64,000 nucleotides of DNA from Silvimonas amylolytica (GCF_014645555.1 NZ_BMLY01000001.1:1346907-1410906); one strand, 5' to 3'; shown: positions 46,777 to 56,951, counted from the stretch's first letter. The notes: a model not told the origin generated them from the letters alone. Numbers and translations are program-made.

Positions 46777-47754
46777 TCAGATGGCAATGCCCTTATCGTC
46801 GAACATGCCTTCAAAGAGGATGGAGCTGAGGTAACGCTCCCCCGAGTCCGGCAAGATCACAACGATGGTTTTGCCTGCATTCGCTGGCAGTTTGGCCAGA
46901 CGCACAGCCACAGCCACCGCAGCGCCGGACGAAATACCCGAGAGCAACCCTTCTTCACGCGCCAGGCGGCGGGCGTACTCAACAGACTCTTCATTGGTGA
47001 CTTGCTGTACATCATCAATCAGCGACAGATCCAGCACGTCTGGTACGAAGCCTGCACCGATCCCCTGGATTTTGTGCGGGCCGGGTTGCAGCGGCTGACC
47101 AGTGCGCTTTTGCGTCAGCACCGGGCTGTTGGTCGGCTCGACAGCGACCGAATGCAGCGGTTGTTTGCGCTCTTGTTCAAAGTAGCGCGATACACCGGTA
47201 ATGGTGCCACCCGTACCTACGCCAGAGACCAGGATATCGACCTTGCCGTCTGTGGCATTCCAGATTTCCGGGCCGGTGGTGGCCACGTGCACTGCCGGGT
47301 TGGCCGGGTTCTTGAACTGTTGCAGCAAGACGTACTTGCCCGGATCAGACGCGACGATCTCTTCGGCCTTGGCAATGGCGCCATTCATGCCCTTGGCACC
47401 TTCGGTCAGCACCAGTTTTGCGCCGAATGCGGCCAGCAATTTGCGGCGTTCGAGGCTCATGGTTTCCGGCATGGTCAGGGTCAGCGGAATGCCTTTGGCA
47501 GCAGCCACAAACGCCAGCGCGATCCCGGTATTGCCGCTGGTGGGCTCTACCAGTTCTTTGCCCGCACCCAACAGACCACGTTGCTCGGCATCTGCAATCA
47601 TCGCCGCGCCGATCCGGCACTTGACCGAATACGCCGGGTTACGACCTTCCACCTTGGCCAGAATGGTGGCCGGTGCGCCGTCTGTAATACGGTTAAGTTT
47701 CACCAGCGGCGTGTTGCCGATGGCCAGCGCGTTGTTCTCAAACCAGTGAGCCAT
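46777..47754 (-). CDS. cysK: Cysteine synthase A (O-acetylserine sulfhydrylase)
   Basis: 325 aa from ATG 47754 ([20 protein letters not shown]), with GGAG nine bases upstream; a frame to 47814 adds 20 unrelated residues. PLP-binding Lys45 is in [12 protein letters not shown], and [13 protein letters not shown] binds the substrate carboxylate. [15 protein letters not shown] and [13 protein letters not shown] complete the PLP fold. It makes cysteine from O-acetylserine and sulfide. CysK rather than CysM is supported by the SVKCRIGA form. Confidence 0.94.
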   Translation of the reverse strand: MAHWFENNALAIGNTPLVKLNRITDGAPATILAKVEGRNPAYSVKCRIGAAMIADAEQRGLLGAGKELVEPTSGNTGIALAFVAAAKGIPLTLTMPETMSLERRKLLAAFGAKLVLTEGAKGMNGAIAKAEEIVASDPGKYVLLQQFKNPANPAVHVATTGPEIWNATDGKVDILVSGVGTGGTITGVSRYFEQERKQPLHSVAVEPTNSPVLTQKRTGQPLQPGPHKIQGIGAGFVPDVLDLSLIDDVQQVTNEESVEYARRLAREEGLLSGISSGAAVAVAVRLAKLPANAGKTIVVILPDSGERYLSSILFEGMFDDKGIAI

Positions 47755-47830
47755 GCGTGTCTCCGTTAAAAACCAGGGTAACAGGGTGATAAATGGGTTC
47801 AATACCCCGGCCACCAGCCAGGGCAGTCAT

Positions 47831-48655
47831 TCATGATTTGCGGCGCTGGGCCGCCAATTGCAACGCCACGTCCGTCAGCACCTTGTAGGTTGCGCCCGTA
47901 GCGGAATCAAGTTGAGTCGTGGCGGCGATTTCCTGCGCGATGATACCCAGATCATTACGGGCAGCCGGGCCGGTCAGCGCTTGCGCAGGGCCAACCCGAT
48001 CCAGGTTCGCCAGTGTGCCATCAATCAGCGGTTTGAGCGCAGACCACGCCGCTTCTCGTGGCACGCCCGCGCCTTCCATGCTGCGCAGTGCGGTTTCCAT
48101 CAGCGCGACCAGATGGTTGCACGCCAATACGGCACCGGCGTGATACAGCAACTTGCCGGATGCCGGCATCGTAAAACGCTGTGCGCCTATACCATCAAAC
48201 AGCGGCAAGAGGATATCCAGCGCCGCTGCATCGCCTTCGGCCGCGCACCATGTACCCGTAAAACCGGTGACGGCCGTCACCGGATCAGCGAATGAAAACA
48301 GTGGGTGTACGCTGGCGACGACGGCACCACCGGCGCGCAGCGGCGCAAGCAGGTCGCTCGATAATGCACCGCTGCAATGGAACACCACATCACCAGGCCG
48401 AACGTGCGCCCGCAACCGGCCTGCAGCGCCAGCAATCGCGTCATCCGGCGTGGCAATCAGCGTGATGGCGGCCGGTGCCAGATCATCCCAACCGGCTACA
48501 CGGCCGGTGCCAATGAAGTCAGCCGCGGCGCGGGCGTGGGCGCAATCGCGGGCCAGCAGGTCAGCCACACGTACGCTGGCGCGTTCATGCCAGAGCCGCG
48601 CCAGCGTTTGCCCCAGCCTGCCGGGGCCGATCACATTCAATTGAGGAAGCAACAT
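47831..48655 (-). CDS. Rossmann-like and DUF2520 domain protein
   Basis: 274 aa from ATG 48655 (MLLPQLNVIGPGRLGQTLAR); the frame to 48823 adds 56 residues antisense to the phosphatase leader. The N-terminal nucleotide-binding fold has IGPGRLG, followed by HCSGALSSDLLAPL and the DUF2520 region with HAGAVLACNHLVALME. It resembles a pantoate/prephenate dehydrogenase-like reductase, but its substrate is unknown. Confidence 0.88.
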   Translation of the reverse strand: MLLPQLNVIGPGRLGQTLARLWHERASVRVADLLARDCAHARAAADFIGTGRVAGWDDLAPAAITLIATPDDAIAGAAGRLRAHVRPGDVVFHCSGALSSDLLAPLRAGGAVVASVHPLFSFADPVTAVTGFTGTWCAAEGDAAALDILLPLFDGIGAQRFTMPASGKLLYHAGAVLACNHLVALMETALRSMEGAGVPREAAWSALKPLIDGTLANLDRVGPAQALTGPAARNDLGIIAQEIAATTQLDSATGATYKVLTDVALQLAAQRRKS

Positions 48656-48801
48656 GACAGCAATTGGTAAAAAAAATGACACTGGCCGGATGTTACGCTG
48701 CTGTCCGCGCCAGGCAAACCGCCCATGAGTGCTATAACAGCACCAGTCCGCAGGGCCTGCCCCCGCCAGCCATCCCGCCAATCCGCCAAGAAGATGCGCA
48801 A

Positions 48802-50472
48802 ATGACCCAGCCCGTAGATCCACAACAGATTGATGCCAGTGACCTGCCCACCGACCCGACCCGCCGCCGTGTACTGGAAGGCCTTGCCGCCGTCAGCGTG
48901 GCTGGCGTGCTACCGCTGGTGGCCGAAGACGCCGACGCGGCCAAAGCCAGGCCGCAACACACCGGCGGCCCGCTGGATGCGCGCTTGAGCGCACACGTGA
49001 AGAACATTGTGGTGATCTACCTGGAAAACCGCAGCTTCAACAATCTGTATGGCGACTTCCCGGGCGTGCTTGATCCCTTGTCATCGTTAACTGCCGCGCA
49101 ATACACGCAGACCGACCGTAACGGCCAGCCACTGCCGACACTGCCCAAAATCTGGGGCGGACTTGTGCAGCGTGGCCAGACGGTCGGCGGCAAGTACTAC
49201 ATGATCAAAGAAGAACAGATCGACAAATTGCCTAATGCGCCCTTCCCGCTGAAAGACACCGAAGGCCAGCCGCTGCCAGAGGCCGTAATCACGCGCGATC
49301 TGTGGCACCTGTTCTATCAGAACCAGATGCAGATCAACGGCGGCAAGAACGACCAGTTTGCGGCGTGGGCGGATTCGGGCGGCCTTGTCATGGGTTATTA
49401 CGACCAGACGGCCAGGAACCTGAACATGTACCAGATCGCCCGCCAGTTCACACTGTGTGACCGCTTCTTTATGGCGGCGTTTGGCGGCTCTTACATGAAC
49501 CACCAATTCCTGGCGGCGGCGCGCGCGAATGTTTATCCGGATGTCGCCAACAGCGTTGCGGCCAAAAAGATCGCCAAGGTCGATGGTGGCCCACAGGGCA
49601 CGCGCCTGACCCTGCACGCCGAAAACCCGGCCTCTGCCCTGGATGGGAAACCCAAATTCGCCAACGATGGTGCCATGACGCCAGATGGTTTTGCCGTGAA
49701 CACCATGGCCCCACCCTACCAACCCAGCTTTATCAAGCCCGCCGCCGATGGCGACAAAACCCTGGCCGACCCGAATGACCCGGCAACCTTGCCCCCGCAA
49801 AGCTACGACACTATCGGCGATCTATTGACCCGCAAGGGTGTGAGTTGGGCGTGGTACGCGGGCGGCTGGCAAGCTGCGCTGGATGGCAAAGGCGGCCCGG
49901 ACCAGCCGAACTTCCAGTTTCACCACCAGCCGTTCAACTATTTCAAGCAATTCGGCCCTGGCACGGCCGCACGCGCGGAACACCTGCGTGATGGCGGCAT
50001 GGGTGACAGCCCGATGTCCAACCGTTTCCTGGCAGACGCCGTCGCCGGCAAATTACCCGCAGTGACGTTCTACAAGCCACAGGGCAACCTGAACATGCAC
50101 GCCGGGTATTCGGATGTGGAATCAGGCGACCGCCACGTCGCCAACATCCTGATGCACCTGATGAGCTCGCCACAGTGGAAGAACATGGTGGTGGTTATCA
50201 CCCATGATGAAAACGGCGGCTGGTGGGATCATGTCGCCCCGCCGCAAGGCGATCGCTGGGGCCCAGGTTCACGTATTCCGGCGCTGGTCGTGTCGCCGTT
50301 TGCCAGGCGCGGGCATGTGGATCACACCTTCTATGACACGACGTCCATCTTGCGCTTTATCAGTCGCGTGCATGGTTTGCCCAAGCTGGAAGGGATTGCG
50401 GAGCGGGACGCGGCATTCAAGTCCCGCGGCACGCAACCACCAGGGGATTTGACCGGGGCACTCCAGGTGTAA
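48802..50472 (+). CDS. Tat-exported phosphoesterase / acid phosphatase (AcpA-PlcC family)
   Basis: 556 aa from ATG 48802; the open frame to 48664 is an extension without homology. A twin-arginine signal is visible as TRRRVLEGLAAVSVAGVL (20-37). The phosphoesterase family core starts at NIVVIYLENRSFNNLYGD and continues with the MNHQFL, HDENGGWWDHVAPP and RIPALVVSPFARRG motifs, with the metal-binding Asp/His residues kept. AcpA-like enzymes hydrolyse phosphomonoesters or phospholipids in the periplasm. The substrate is not resolved. Confidence 0.9.
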   Translation: MTQPVDPQQIDASDLPTDPTRRRVLEGLAAVSVAGVLPLVAEDADAAKARPQHTGGPLDARLSAHVKNIVVIYLENRSFNNLYGDFPGVLDPLSSLTAAQYTQTDRNGQPLPTLPKIWGGLVQRGQTVGGKYYMIKEEQIDKLPNAPFPLKDTEGQPLPEAVITRDLWHLFYQNQMQINGGKNDQFAAWADSGGLVMGYYDQTARNLNMYQIARQFTLCDRFFMAAFGGSYMNHQFLAAARANVYPDVANSVAAKKIAKVDGGPQGTRLTLHAENPASALDGKPKFANDGAMTPDGFAVNTMAPPYQPSFIKPAADGDKTLADPNDPATLPPQSYDTIGDLLTRKGVSWAWYAGGWQAALDGKGGPDQPNFQFHHQPFNYFKQFGPGTAARAEHLRDGGMGDSPMSNRFLADAVAGKLPAVTFYKPQGNLNMHAGYSDVESGDRHVANILMHLMSSPQWKNMVVVITHDENGGWWDHVAPPQGDRWGPGSRIPALVVSPFARRGHVDHTFYDTTSILRFISRVHGLPKLEGIAERDAAFKSRGTQPPGDLTGALQV

Positions 50473-50490
50473 CGCGTCCCGGGCCAGAAA

Positions 50491-50522
50491 CAAAAAAGCG
50501 CAGCCGAGGCTGCGCTTTTTTG
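50491..50522. terminator. Bidirectional intrinsic terminator
   Basis: CAAAAAAGCGCAGCC pairs with GGCTGCGCTTTTTTG across GA. It lies between the convergent phosphoesterase and ybiT genes. Confidence 0.92.
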
Positions 50523-50543
50523 TTGGTCAGACCGCCGAAACGA

Positions 50544-52151
50544 TCAGACTTCCACCCCACGGCTATGCAGATAGTCTTCATACCCGCCGACGTAGTAGGT
50601 ATAAGTACCGTCGCCGTTCAGCTCCAGAATCTGCGTCGCCAGGGACGTCACAAACTGACGGTCATGCGACACAAACACCAGCGTGCCCTTGTACAGTTCC
50701 AGCGCCAGGTTCAAAGATTCAATCGACTCCATATCCATATGGTTGGTCGGTTCATCCATCACCAGCACGTTCGGGTTTTCAAGGATCAGCTTGCCGTACA
50801 GCATGCGGCCCTTTTCACCCCCGGACAGCACCTTGACCGACTTGTGCACGTCGTCGCCGCTGAACAAAAGCTTGCCCAGTACGCCACGCACCACCTGGTC
50901 ATCGGTACCCGGCTGGGTCCATTGCTTGAGCCAGTCAAACAGGGTGATGTCTTCGGCAAAGTCGGCTTCGTGATCCTGAGCAAAGTAACCCAGTTGGGCT
51001 TTTTCGGCCCACTTCACGCTACCGGCATCCGGGCCCAGTTCGCTGACCAACAGCTTCATCAGCGTCGATTTACCCACACCGTTACCACCAATCACGGCCA
51101 GCTTGGCACCGGCTTCCATGATCATGGAGAGGCTCTGGATCAGCGGCTTGTCAAAGGACTTGGACAGGTTGTTCGCTTCAAAAGCCTGACGATGCAGCTT
51201 TTGCTTGTCTTCCATTTCAAAGCGAATGTACGGGTTCTGCCGCGACGACGGCTTCACCTCAACCATGTTGTCCTTGATCTTGTCGGCCAGCTTCAAACGG
51301 CTGGTGGCCTGACGGCTCTTGGACTTGTTGGCGGCAAAACGCTGGGCAAATGCCTGCAGTTCTGCCACGCGTTCTTTCGCCTTGGCGTTGTCCGTCAACA
51401 GGCGGGCACGCGCCTGGGTGGCGGCCAGCATGTAGTCGTCGTAGTTACCCGGATAAATGCGGATCTCGCCGTAGTCCACGTCTGCCACGTGCGTACACAC
51501 CTGGTTCAAGAAGTGACGATCGTGCGAGATGATGATCATGGTGGATTCACGCTCATTGAGCGCTTCTTCCAGCCAGCGGATCGTGTTGATGTCCAGGTTG
51601 TTGGTGGGTTCGTCCAGCAGCAACACATCAGGATTGCTGAACAGCGCCTGGGCCAGCAGCACCCGCAGCTTCCAGCCCGGGGCAACTTCGCTCATCGGGC
51701 CATTGTGCTGTTCGGTGGGAATACCCGCACCCAGCAGCAAGGCGCCAGCGCGCGCTTCAGCGGTATAACCGTCAAATTCAGACACCACGCCTTCCAGCTC
51801 GGCGGCGCGCATGTAATCGTCTTCAGTGGCCTCCAGGTTGGCGTAGATGGCATCCCGTTCCTGGATAGCCGCCCACAGTTCAACGTGGCCTTGCATGACG
51901 ACGTCCAGCACACGCTGGTCTTCGTAGGCAAACTGGTCCTGACGCAGCTTACCCAGACGTACGCCCGGATCAAGGCTAACGTTGCCGGCGGAAGGCTCCA
52001 GATCACCACCCAGAATCTTCATGAAGGTGGATTTGCCGCAGCCGTTGGCGCCGATCAAACCATAACGGTTGCCGTCACCGAATTTAACACTCACTTTCTC
52101 GAACAGCGGCTTCGCGCCAAACTGCATCGTGATGTTGGAAGTACTGATCAT
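50544..52151 (-). CDS. ybiT: ABC-F family ATPase YbiT
   Basis: 535 aa with two ABC domains: Walker [10 protein letters not shown] near 35 and GGNGVGKST near 355, and two DEPTN Walker B sites. The inter-domain linker contains [17 protein letters not shown]. From memory it aligns with E. coli YbiT across its length ([19 protein letters not shown] and the [15 protein letters not shown] segment). ABC-F proteins act on the ribosome rather than in transport; no membrane domain is present. Confidence 0.93.
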   Translation of the reverse strand: MISTSNITMQFGAKPLFEKVSVKFGDGNRYGLIGANGCGKSTFMKILGGDLEPSAGNVSLDPGVRLGKLRQDQFAYEDQRVLDVVMQGHVELWAAIQERDAIYANLEATEDDYMRAAELEGVVSEFDGYTAEARAGALLLGAGIPTEQHNGPMSEVAPGWKLRVLLAQALFSNPDVLLLDEPTNNLDINTIRWLEEALNERESTMIIISHDRHFLNQVCTHVADVDYGEIRIYPGNYDDYMLAATQARARLLTDNAKAKERVAELQAFAQRFAANKSKSRQATSRLKLADKIKDNMVEVKPSSRQNPYIRFEMEDKQKLHRQAFEANNLSKSFDKPLIQSLSMIMEAGAKLAVIGGNGVGKSTLMKLLVSELGPDAGSVKWAEKAQLGYFAQDHEADFAEDITLFDWLKQWTQPGTDDQVVRGVLGKLLFSGDDVHKSVKVLSGGEKGRMLYGKLILENPNVLVMDEPTNHMDMESIESLNLALELYKGTLVFVSHDRQFVTSLATQILELNGDGTYTYYVGGYEDYLHSRGVEV

Positions 52152-52250
52152 CTGTCGCGTTTTCCTCGTCGTCCGGCGTACGCGGCCGGAAAGCGATTAA
52201 AATTCAATATTTTGCCAAACCCGGCATTTTAGCATAACCGGACTAATCTC

Positions 52251-53405
52251 ATGCGTTACGCCCAGCGTCTCTCTCATATCGAGCCCTTTCATGTCATGCG
52301 CATCCTTGAAGCGGCTCAGCAAATGCAGGCTGCGGGCCTCAATGTCATTCACCTTGAAGTGGGCGAGCCGGATTTCCCGACACCCCAACCCATCGTCGAG
52401 GCCGGGCTGAAAGCACTGGCAGAGGGCAAAACTCTTTACACCGGCGCATGCGGCATCCCGCAATTACGTGAGGCCATTGCCCGGTTTTATCAAACACGTT
52501 TTAACGTCATCGTTGATCCGGCGCGAATCATCGTTACCCCCGGTGCCTCAGGCGCCTTGCAACTCATTCTTGCGCTGCTGGTCGATCAAGATAGCGAAGT
52601 GCTGCTGACTGACCCTGGCTACCCGTGCAACCGGCATCTGGTGAGCCTGCTGGGCGGCACGTCAGTGAATGTGCCCGTGGGTGCCGATACGCGCTTTCAG
52701 TTGCTGGCCCCGCATATTGAACAACACTGGCATGACAAAACCGTGGCCGCACTGGTCGCCAGCCCGGCCAACCCAACTGGCACCGTGCTGGAGCCAACCG
52801 AGATCAAAGCCCTGGCACAGGCATGCAATGCACGAGGTGGCGCCCTGATTGTCGACGAGATTTATCAGGGGCTGGTGTATGGGCGTCCCCATGAGACAGC
52901 CCTGGCCTTGGGTGAAGACCTGTTTGTCGTTAACAGTTTCTCCAAGTATTTCCAGATGACGGGCTGGCGCCTTGGCTGGCTGGTCAGCCCACCAGAACAT
53001 GTAGCCGCGCTTGAAAAACTGGCGCAAAACCTCTTTCTTGCACCGCCCACAGCGGCGCAATGGGCGGCACTGGCGGCGTTTGAGCCTGCGACGCTTGCCA
53101 TTATTGAGGCACGGCGACAAGAACTGGACAACCGCCGGCAGTGCTTGCAAGGGGCGCTGGCACAACTTGGTTTTGGTATTCCCGCAACACCGCAAGGGGC
53201 CTTTTATCTGTGGGCGGATGCAGGACATCTGGGACGCCCTGCCGCTCATTTCTGCGAAGACCTGCTGGCCGCACAAGCCGTCGCAGTCACACCGGGTGAT
53301 GACTTCGGTTCCCAGATCAATTTCTTACGTTTTGCATACACGCAGCCAACCCACATACTGGAGGAAGCCTGCAATCGAATTCATAACTACTTGATATCGG
53401 GTTGA
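52251..53405 (+). CDS. PLP-dependent class I/II aminotransferase
   Basis: 384 aa fold-type I enzyme. The PLP lysine is about Lys232 in NSFSKYFQMTGWRLGW, with SPANPTGTVLEP and the DEIYQGLVYG Asp/Tyr pair upstream and the substrate-carboxylate Arg in NFLRFAY near the end. It belongs to the aspartate aminotransferase-like group, but the amino-acid specificity cannot be fixed from sequence. It is divergent from ybiT. Confidence 0.9.
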   Translation: MRYAQRLSHIEPFHVMRILEAAQQMQAAGLNVIHLEVGEPDFPTPQPIVEAGLKALAEGKTLYTGACGIPQLREAIARFYQTRFNVIVDPARIIVTPGASGALQLILALLVDQDSEVLLTDPGYPCNRHLVSLLGGTSVNVPVGADTRFQLLAPHIEQHWHDKTVAALVASPANPTGTVLEPTEIKALAQACNARGGALIVDEIYQGLVYGRPHETALALGEDLFVVNSFSKYFQMTGWRLGWLVSPPEHVAALEKLAQNLFLAPPTAAQWAALAAFEPATLAIIEARRQELDNRRQCLQGALAQLGFGIPATPQGAFYLWADAGHLGRPAAHFCEDLLAAQAVAVTPGDDFGSQINFLRFAYTQPTHILEEACNRIHNYLISG

Positions 53406-53532
53406 TTGTCGTAAGCTTTTGACTTAATCTTAGAGAAATCACAAGGAAACCCGCACCGGTTTATTCCTACAAAAACATGGTTCGCTGACATGGCTCAGGT
53501 GCAGCGAACCCCTGGATTCGATAGGCCAAGCA

Positions 53533-55059
53533 ATGTTCGATTTCAAAGGACTGGTAGGCGCCCTGTTTATCAATCGCGCTGCCGAAGGGGTTCACGACTT
53601 CAAGTCAGCCACGCTGATGATGGCCGAACTGCCGGAGAGCGATATCCTTCAGGCGCAGATCGAGATCGTTAAAGCGCTGCGACAGCTCAACACCAACCCG
53701 GATGTCTCGTTCAAGGAACGCAGCCGGGCCGTGCCCTATCTGGATGAAAAAGCACGCGTGCTGCAACGGCACCTCGTGAATATCTGTGAAGGCAGCATCC
53801 TGGACGACAAAGCCAGCCCGCAGCAGGTATTGCCGACCATGCTGGCTTTCTGGCGCGAAATGGGCGATGCCTATCGCATCTGTATCAAGCAGGCGCTCCA
53901 GGGCACAACGCGTGGCCTTGAAAAAACCCTGCACCAGTTCACCTTGCGTGCGATCACCTATCATGGCGCGCACGCCAAATGGTGCTGGCTGCGCTACCTC
54001 GATGTCGAAGCCAACGCCTGGCGCAATCTGCATAAGTTATATCTGTACGCCGAAGAAGGCGGTTATACCGACGCGCCGCTGGCGGCCTGGGATGGCAGCC
54101 CCATGACGGACGTGCGCGGCGAATACCTGCAAACACTCATGTTGTCCCTGGCCACGCCGGACAAACTGCAACCGCGTCAGATTGAAACCGTCGCGCACTG
54201 GCTGGCCCGCTGGAGTGGCCTTGTCCAGATTGAAAAACACATCCGCCCGCACCATCAACTGTTTGCGGTCAATCTGGCCGGCTCTACGCCACCGAAACGC
54301 CTGCGCCGCGACATGGTGGGAGACAACTGGCGTTACTGGGGCACCGAAGCGCTGTCACGCCACATGGAAGAAATACGGGATGAACTCAAGCGCGGCGCCA
54401 ACCCGTTAGCGCTCAGCCTCCCCGCAGACGCCGGCACCCCTGGTAACGTTGCTTTGTTGCAGCAAATGATCAATTTGTGGTCGCACGATGTACCACAGCC
54501 GATACGCAAACAAGAACGACGCGTGGCAGAGAAAAAAATCAGCGTGGTGCGCGGACTGGATCATATTGCCGCGTTCCTGCGTGGCCAACGCCCGGAAGAC
54601 GGCCTGCCACTGGTACGCTGGTCTGTAGAAAACGAAAGCGATGGTGGCATGGCGCTGGTCTACCGCGCGGTAGACGATGACAAACTACAAGTCGGCGAAG
54701 TGCTGTGCATGGCCGGCTTCGGCAACAAGCCCTTCACGATCGGCGTGGTGCGGCGCCTGAACAAAACCCGCGATGGCCAGGTACACGTTGGGGTAGAAGC
54801 CCTGACGCAAACCCCGGTCGCCGTCGAGCTCACCCCGCTGCCTGGCCAACGGACGATCACCGCAATCTATGCGCCCGACAGCCTGAACCCCAATCACGGC
54901 CGCTTTATCATCGTGCCGGAAGCGTACTTTGCAGACGAGCGCGAGTTCCAGCTGGCGGCGCAAGGCAAGGCCTGGCGAATCAAGCTCACACCGGCCATTG
55001 AACTCAGCAACAACGCCGTGCTGACGCGCTTTAACGTACTGGAAAAAGTGGCCGTTTAA
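53533..55059 (+). CDS. Large uncharacterised protein with a PilZ-like motif
   Basis: 508 aa, not recognised as a whole. Residues 1-300 are helical. The C-terminal half has RWSVENESDGGMALVY, in which NESDGG (from about Asn367) fits the (D/N)xSxxG element of PilZ c-di-GMP-binding domains, and the later beta-rich stretch would suit a PilZ barrel. The canonical upstream RxxxR is not clear. No signal peptide or membrane segment is visible, so a cytoplasmic protein is expected. It stands just upstream of the tRNA-Ser gene. Confidence 0.75.
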   Translation: MFDFKGLVGALFINRAAEGVHDFKSATLMMAELPESDILQAQIEIVKALRQLNTNPDVSFKERSRAVPYLDEKARVLQRHLVNICEGSILDDKASPQQVLPTMLAFWREMGDAYRICIKQALQGTTRGLEKTLHQFTLRAITYHGAHAKWCWLRYLDVEANAWRNLHKLYLYAEEGGYTDAPLAAWDGSPMTDVRGEYLQTLMLSLATPDKLQPRQIETVAHWLARWSGLVQIEKHIRPHHQLFAVNLAGSTPPKRLRRDMVGDNWRYWGTEALSRHMEEIRDELKRGANPLALSLPADAGTPGNVALLQQMINLWSHDVPQPIRKQERRVAEKKISVVRGLDHIAAFLRGQRPEDGLPLVRWSVENESDGGMALVYRAVDDDKLQVGEVLCMAGFGNKPFTIGVVRRLNKTRDGQVHVGVEALTQTPVAVELTPLPGQRTITAIYAPDSLNPNHGRFIIVPEAYFADEREFQLAAQGKAWRIKLTPAIELSNNAVLTRFNVLEKVAV

Positions 55060-55121
55060 CACAATCCACATTCCCCCCTACCCCAGCGGCGCGATACCCG
55101 CTAGAATACGCCCCTCAAACC

Positions 55122-55211
55122 GGAGGTCTGGGTGAGTGGTTTAAACCAGCAGTCTTGAAAACTGCCGAGGATGTGAGTCCTCCGTGAGTTCGAATCTCAC
55201 GGCCTCCGCCA
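55122..55211 (+). tRNA. tRNA-Ser(UGA)
   Basis: 90 nt including an encoded CCA. The acceptor GGAGGTC pairs with GGCCTCC, the anticodon loop is CTTGAAA with anticodon TGA, a long variable arm (CCGAGGATGTGAGTCCTCC) follows, and the T-loop is GTTCGAATC. A -10 box TAGAAT is seen at 55102-55107. It reads UCN serine codons. The 3' side of a serine tRNA is a common integration site. Confidence 0.95.
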
Positions 55212-55223
55212 GATTGAAAGAAT

Positions 55224-55249
55224 AAAGCCCTGATTCTTCAGGGCTTTTT
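55224..55249 (+). terminator. Terminator of the tRNA-Ser transcript
   Basis: Stem AAAGCCCTGA/TCAGGGCTTT with a TTCT loop, then TTC. It lies 13 bases after the CCA end. Confidence 0.85.
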
Positions 55250-56158
55250 CTTTACCCCTAGCAAGCAGCCCCACATTTAGCCCCACACTATCGTATCGCT
55301 GTTAATGGTGCTTCATGGCCATGGTGAGCAAATCATCGTGGCCGATCAATCCAGCTTCGCTCTAAAAAAATAACGTTCAGAGAAATGGCGATTCCGAAAT
55401 CCAGCAGCCCTTCCTGCGGTGCGGGAAGCAAGGTCGGGTGCGCACGCTACTGGATTCTTTGTGTCGGGTTATCCGATGGATAATCGGTCAGAGTAGCCTG
55501 CGGGACTGGTCACACATATCTACTTTTGCCCTTGGCTGCTAGCGAGACAAGAATTTGTGAGTCCAAATGAAATTAGGACGTTGCTCTACGTGCATTTCTC
55601 GCTGTGGGGTGACAGGCCTGCCGGGCCGCAATGCCTTTTTGGTGCATTCAAGTCAGCGCAAGACCTACGGGAAATTATACATCGTGCATTGAAAGGTAAT
55701 TGTGCACCACTGGACAGGATTGTTTTCAGTGCCCTCATTCGCATTACTTAGGCCCGATTATTCTCAATAAGCCCCCCCTTTGACGCTTTCGGGTGAGTTG
55801 ATCAAGCGCGGCATTCTCTTTTATCCCAGTGTCCCTCCCCTGAGAAAGCGTTTCCAAATAGAACACGCAACTGGCATTTCTAACAGATGTATCATTTTTC
55901 CATCATTAAACTGACAATAATTGGAAGCAAATAAAATGACATGTATGTTGGCATGCACTTGTTAAGTGTAAGTACAAGCTGACGTGCAGCCCGCATTCGA
56001 TGTTGAGCCCTAAGGCAGCGTAGGCTGCTTGTTTGCTTGATGCCAAGGGTAATAGTGTAAGAGTTTGGCAGGGCCGATTGATCACTTCACATCAGCGTAG
56101 TAGCAGTCCTCTTAAGCCAGCAGGTCCAGCGCTCCCGAAATCCGGACCACTTTAAAGG
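55250..56158. other. Non-coding, likely island-boundary region after tRNA-Ser
   Basis: This 900-bp stretch has lower GC than the flanks and no convincing gene except a weak 64-codon frame at 55557-55751. AGCCCCACA is repeated directly at 55267-55275 and 55279-55287. A short minus-strand relic (55302-55361) reads SEAGLIGHDDLLTMAMKHH before a stop. No integrase or transposase gene remains. Confidence 0.45.
55557..55751 (+). CDS. Possible small hypothetical protein
   Basis: 64 codons from GTG 55557 (MSPNEIRTLLYVHFSLWGDR). No homology, signal or motif is recognised, no good ribosome site lies before the GTG, and it sits in a non-coding AT-richer region. It may be a chance frame or the remnant of a lost gene. 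Confidence 0.25.
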   Translation: MSPNEIRTLLYVHFSLWGDRPAGPQCLFGAFKSAQDLREIIHRALKGNCAPLDRIVFSALIRIT

Positions 56159-56170
56159 ATGCAACTCATC

Positions 56171-56911
56171 ATGAATCCGGTTGTATTCCAAGTTAATAAA
56201 AGCAACGACCGAAGAGTACGAAATGGAATAAGTTGTTTCCTTTCCATGATGGCAGCAATTGGATTGTTTAGCCTTTTCACATTCGCTTGCAGCAGAATGG
56301 CCTGGGCAGGCAATTCGCCGTGCTCGCAACAAGGAGAAAGTGCTGCTTGTTCCACGGCTGTTATCGACTTTACATCATGGGTTGGCGATACAACGGGGCC
56401 GGAGCCCACTGCTGTCGCCGCTGCAAGTGCTGTTCTGGCGGCCGTAAATTCACCCTGGTATGTAAAGCGTGCTTGCCGGCTTTATTACGATAATGGCGTG
56501 AATTGGTATTCCCCATTTCCGTGGGTGCGCTCGATTGCTTCGCCATGCCCGACAAGTGACGGTACCAATAACAGCAGTCAGTTGAGGTACGGTGGCGCAA
56601 CTTACCCCAGAGGCTGGAGCATCTACTGGCCGGTTTACACAAACGGCAATGAGGTCACCGGAAAGCCTTCGCTGACCGACGCTGCCAGTCACGTCATGCA
56701 ATACACCAGCTATGACGCCAACGGCGATTTGCAATCAATGACCGACCTCACCGGCAAGGCCAGCATCTTCACCTGCGATGCCCGCAACCGGTTCAAGACC
56801 CGTCAGGAAGACAGTGACCTAAGCACATGTGTCTACGATCCGGCCGGGCAACTTGCAGCCGCACAGGCCATGGTCACCACGAACCAGCAAACTGGCAGGG
56901 CGACGCCATGA
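56171..56911 (+). pseudogene. Truncated secreted YD-repeat (Rhs-like) protein, degenerate copy
   Basis: 246 aa from ATG 56171, with AAAGGA 11 bases upstream (an ATG at 56159 overlaps that site). It has a hydrophobic signal region (MMAAIGLFSLFTFACSRMAWA). Only the last third (from about 56665) is homologous to the two following genes: SLTDAASHVMQYTSYDANGD and DARNRFKTRQ match them. Relative to those, it lacks the DUF6531 domain, most YD repeats, and 54 residues between the DPxGQL motifs, as if deleted between short repeats. It still ends with GQLAAAQ. Probably inactive. Confidence 0.65.
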
Positions 56912-56951
56912 ACACCTGGCTCCGATTCCTCCGCAACGATAACGAAATCCG

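Noticed and set aside
50520..52232. 570-codon plus-strand open frame
   Set aside because: Antisense to ybiT, with no domain and composition expected of a shadow of a conserved gene.
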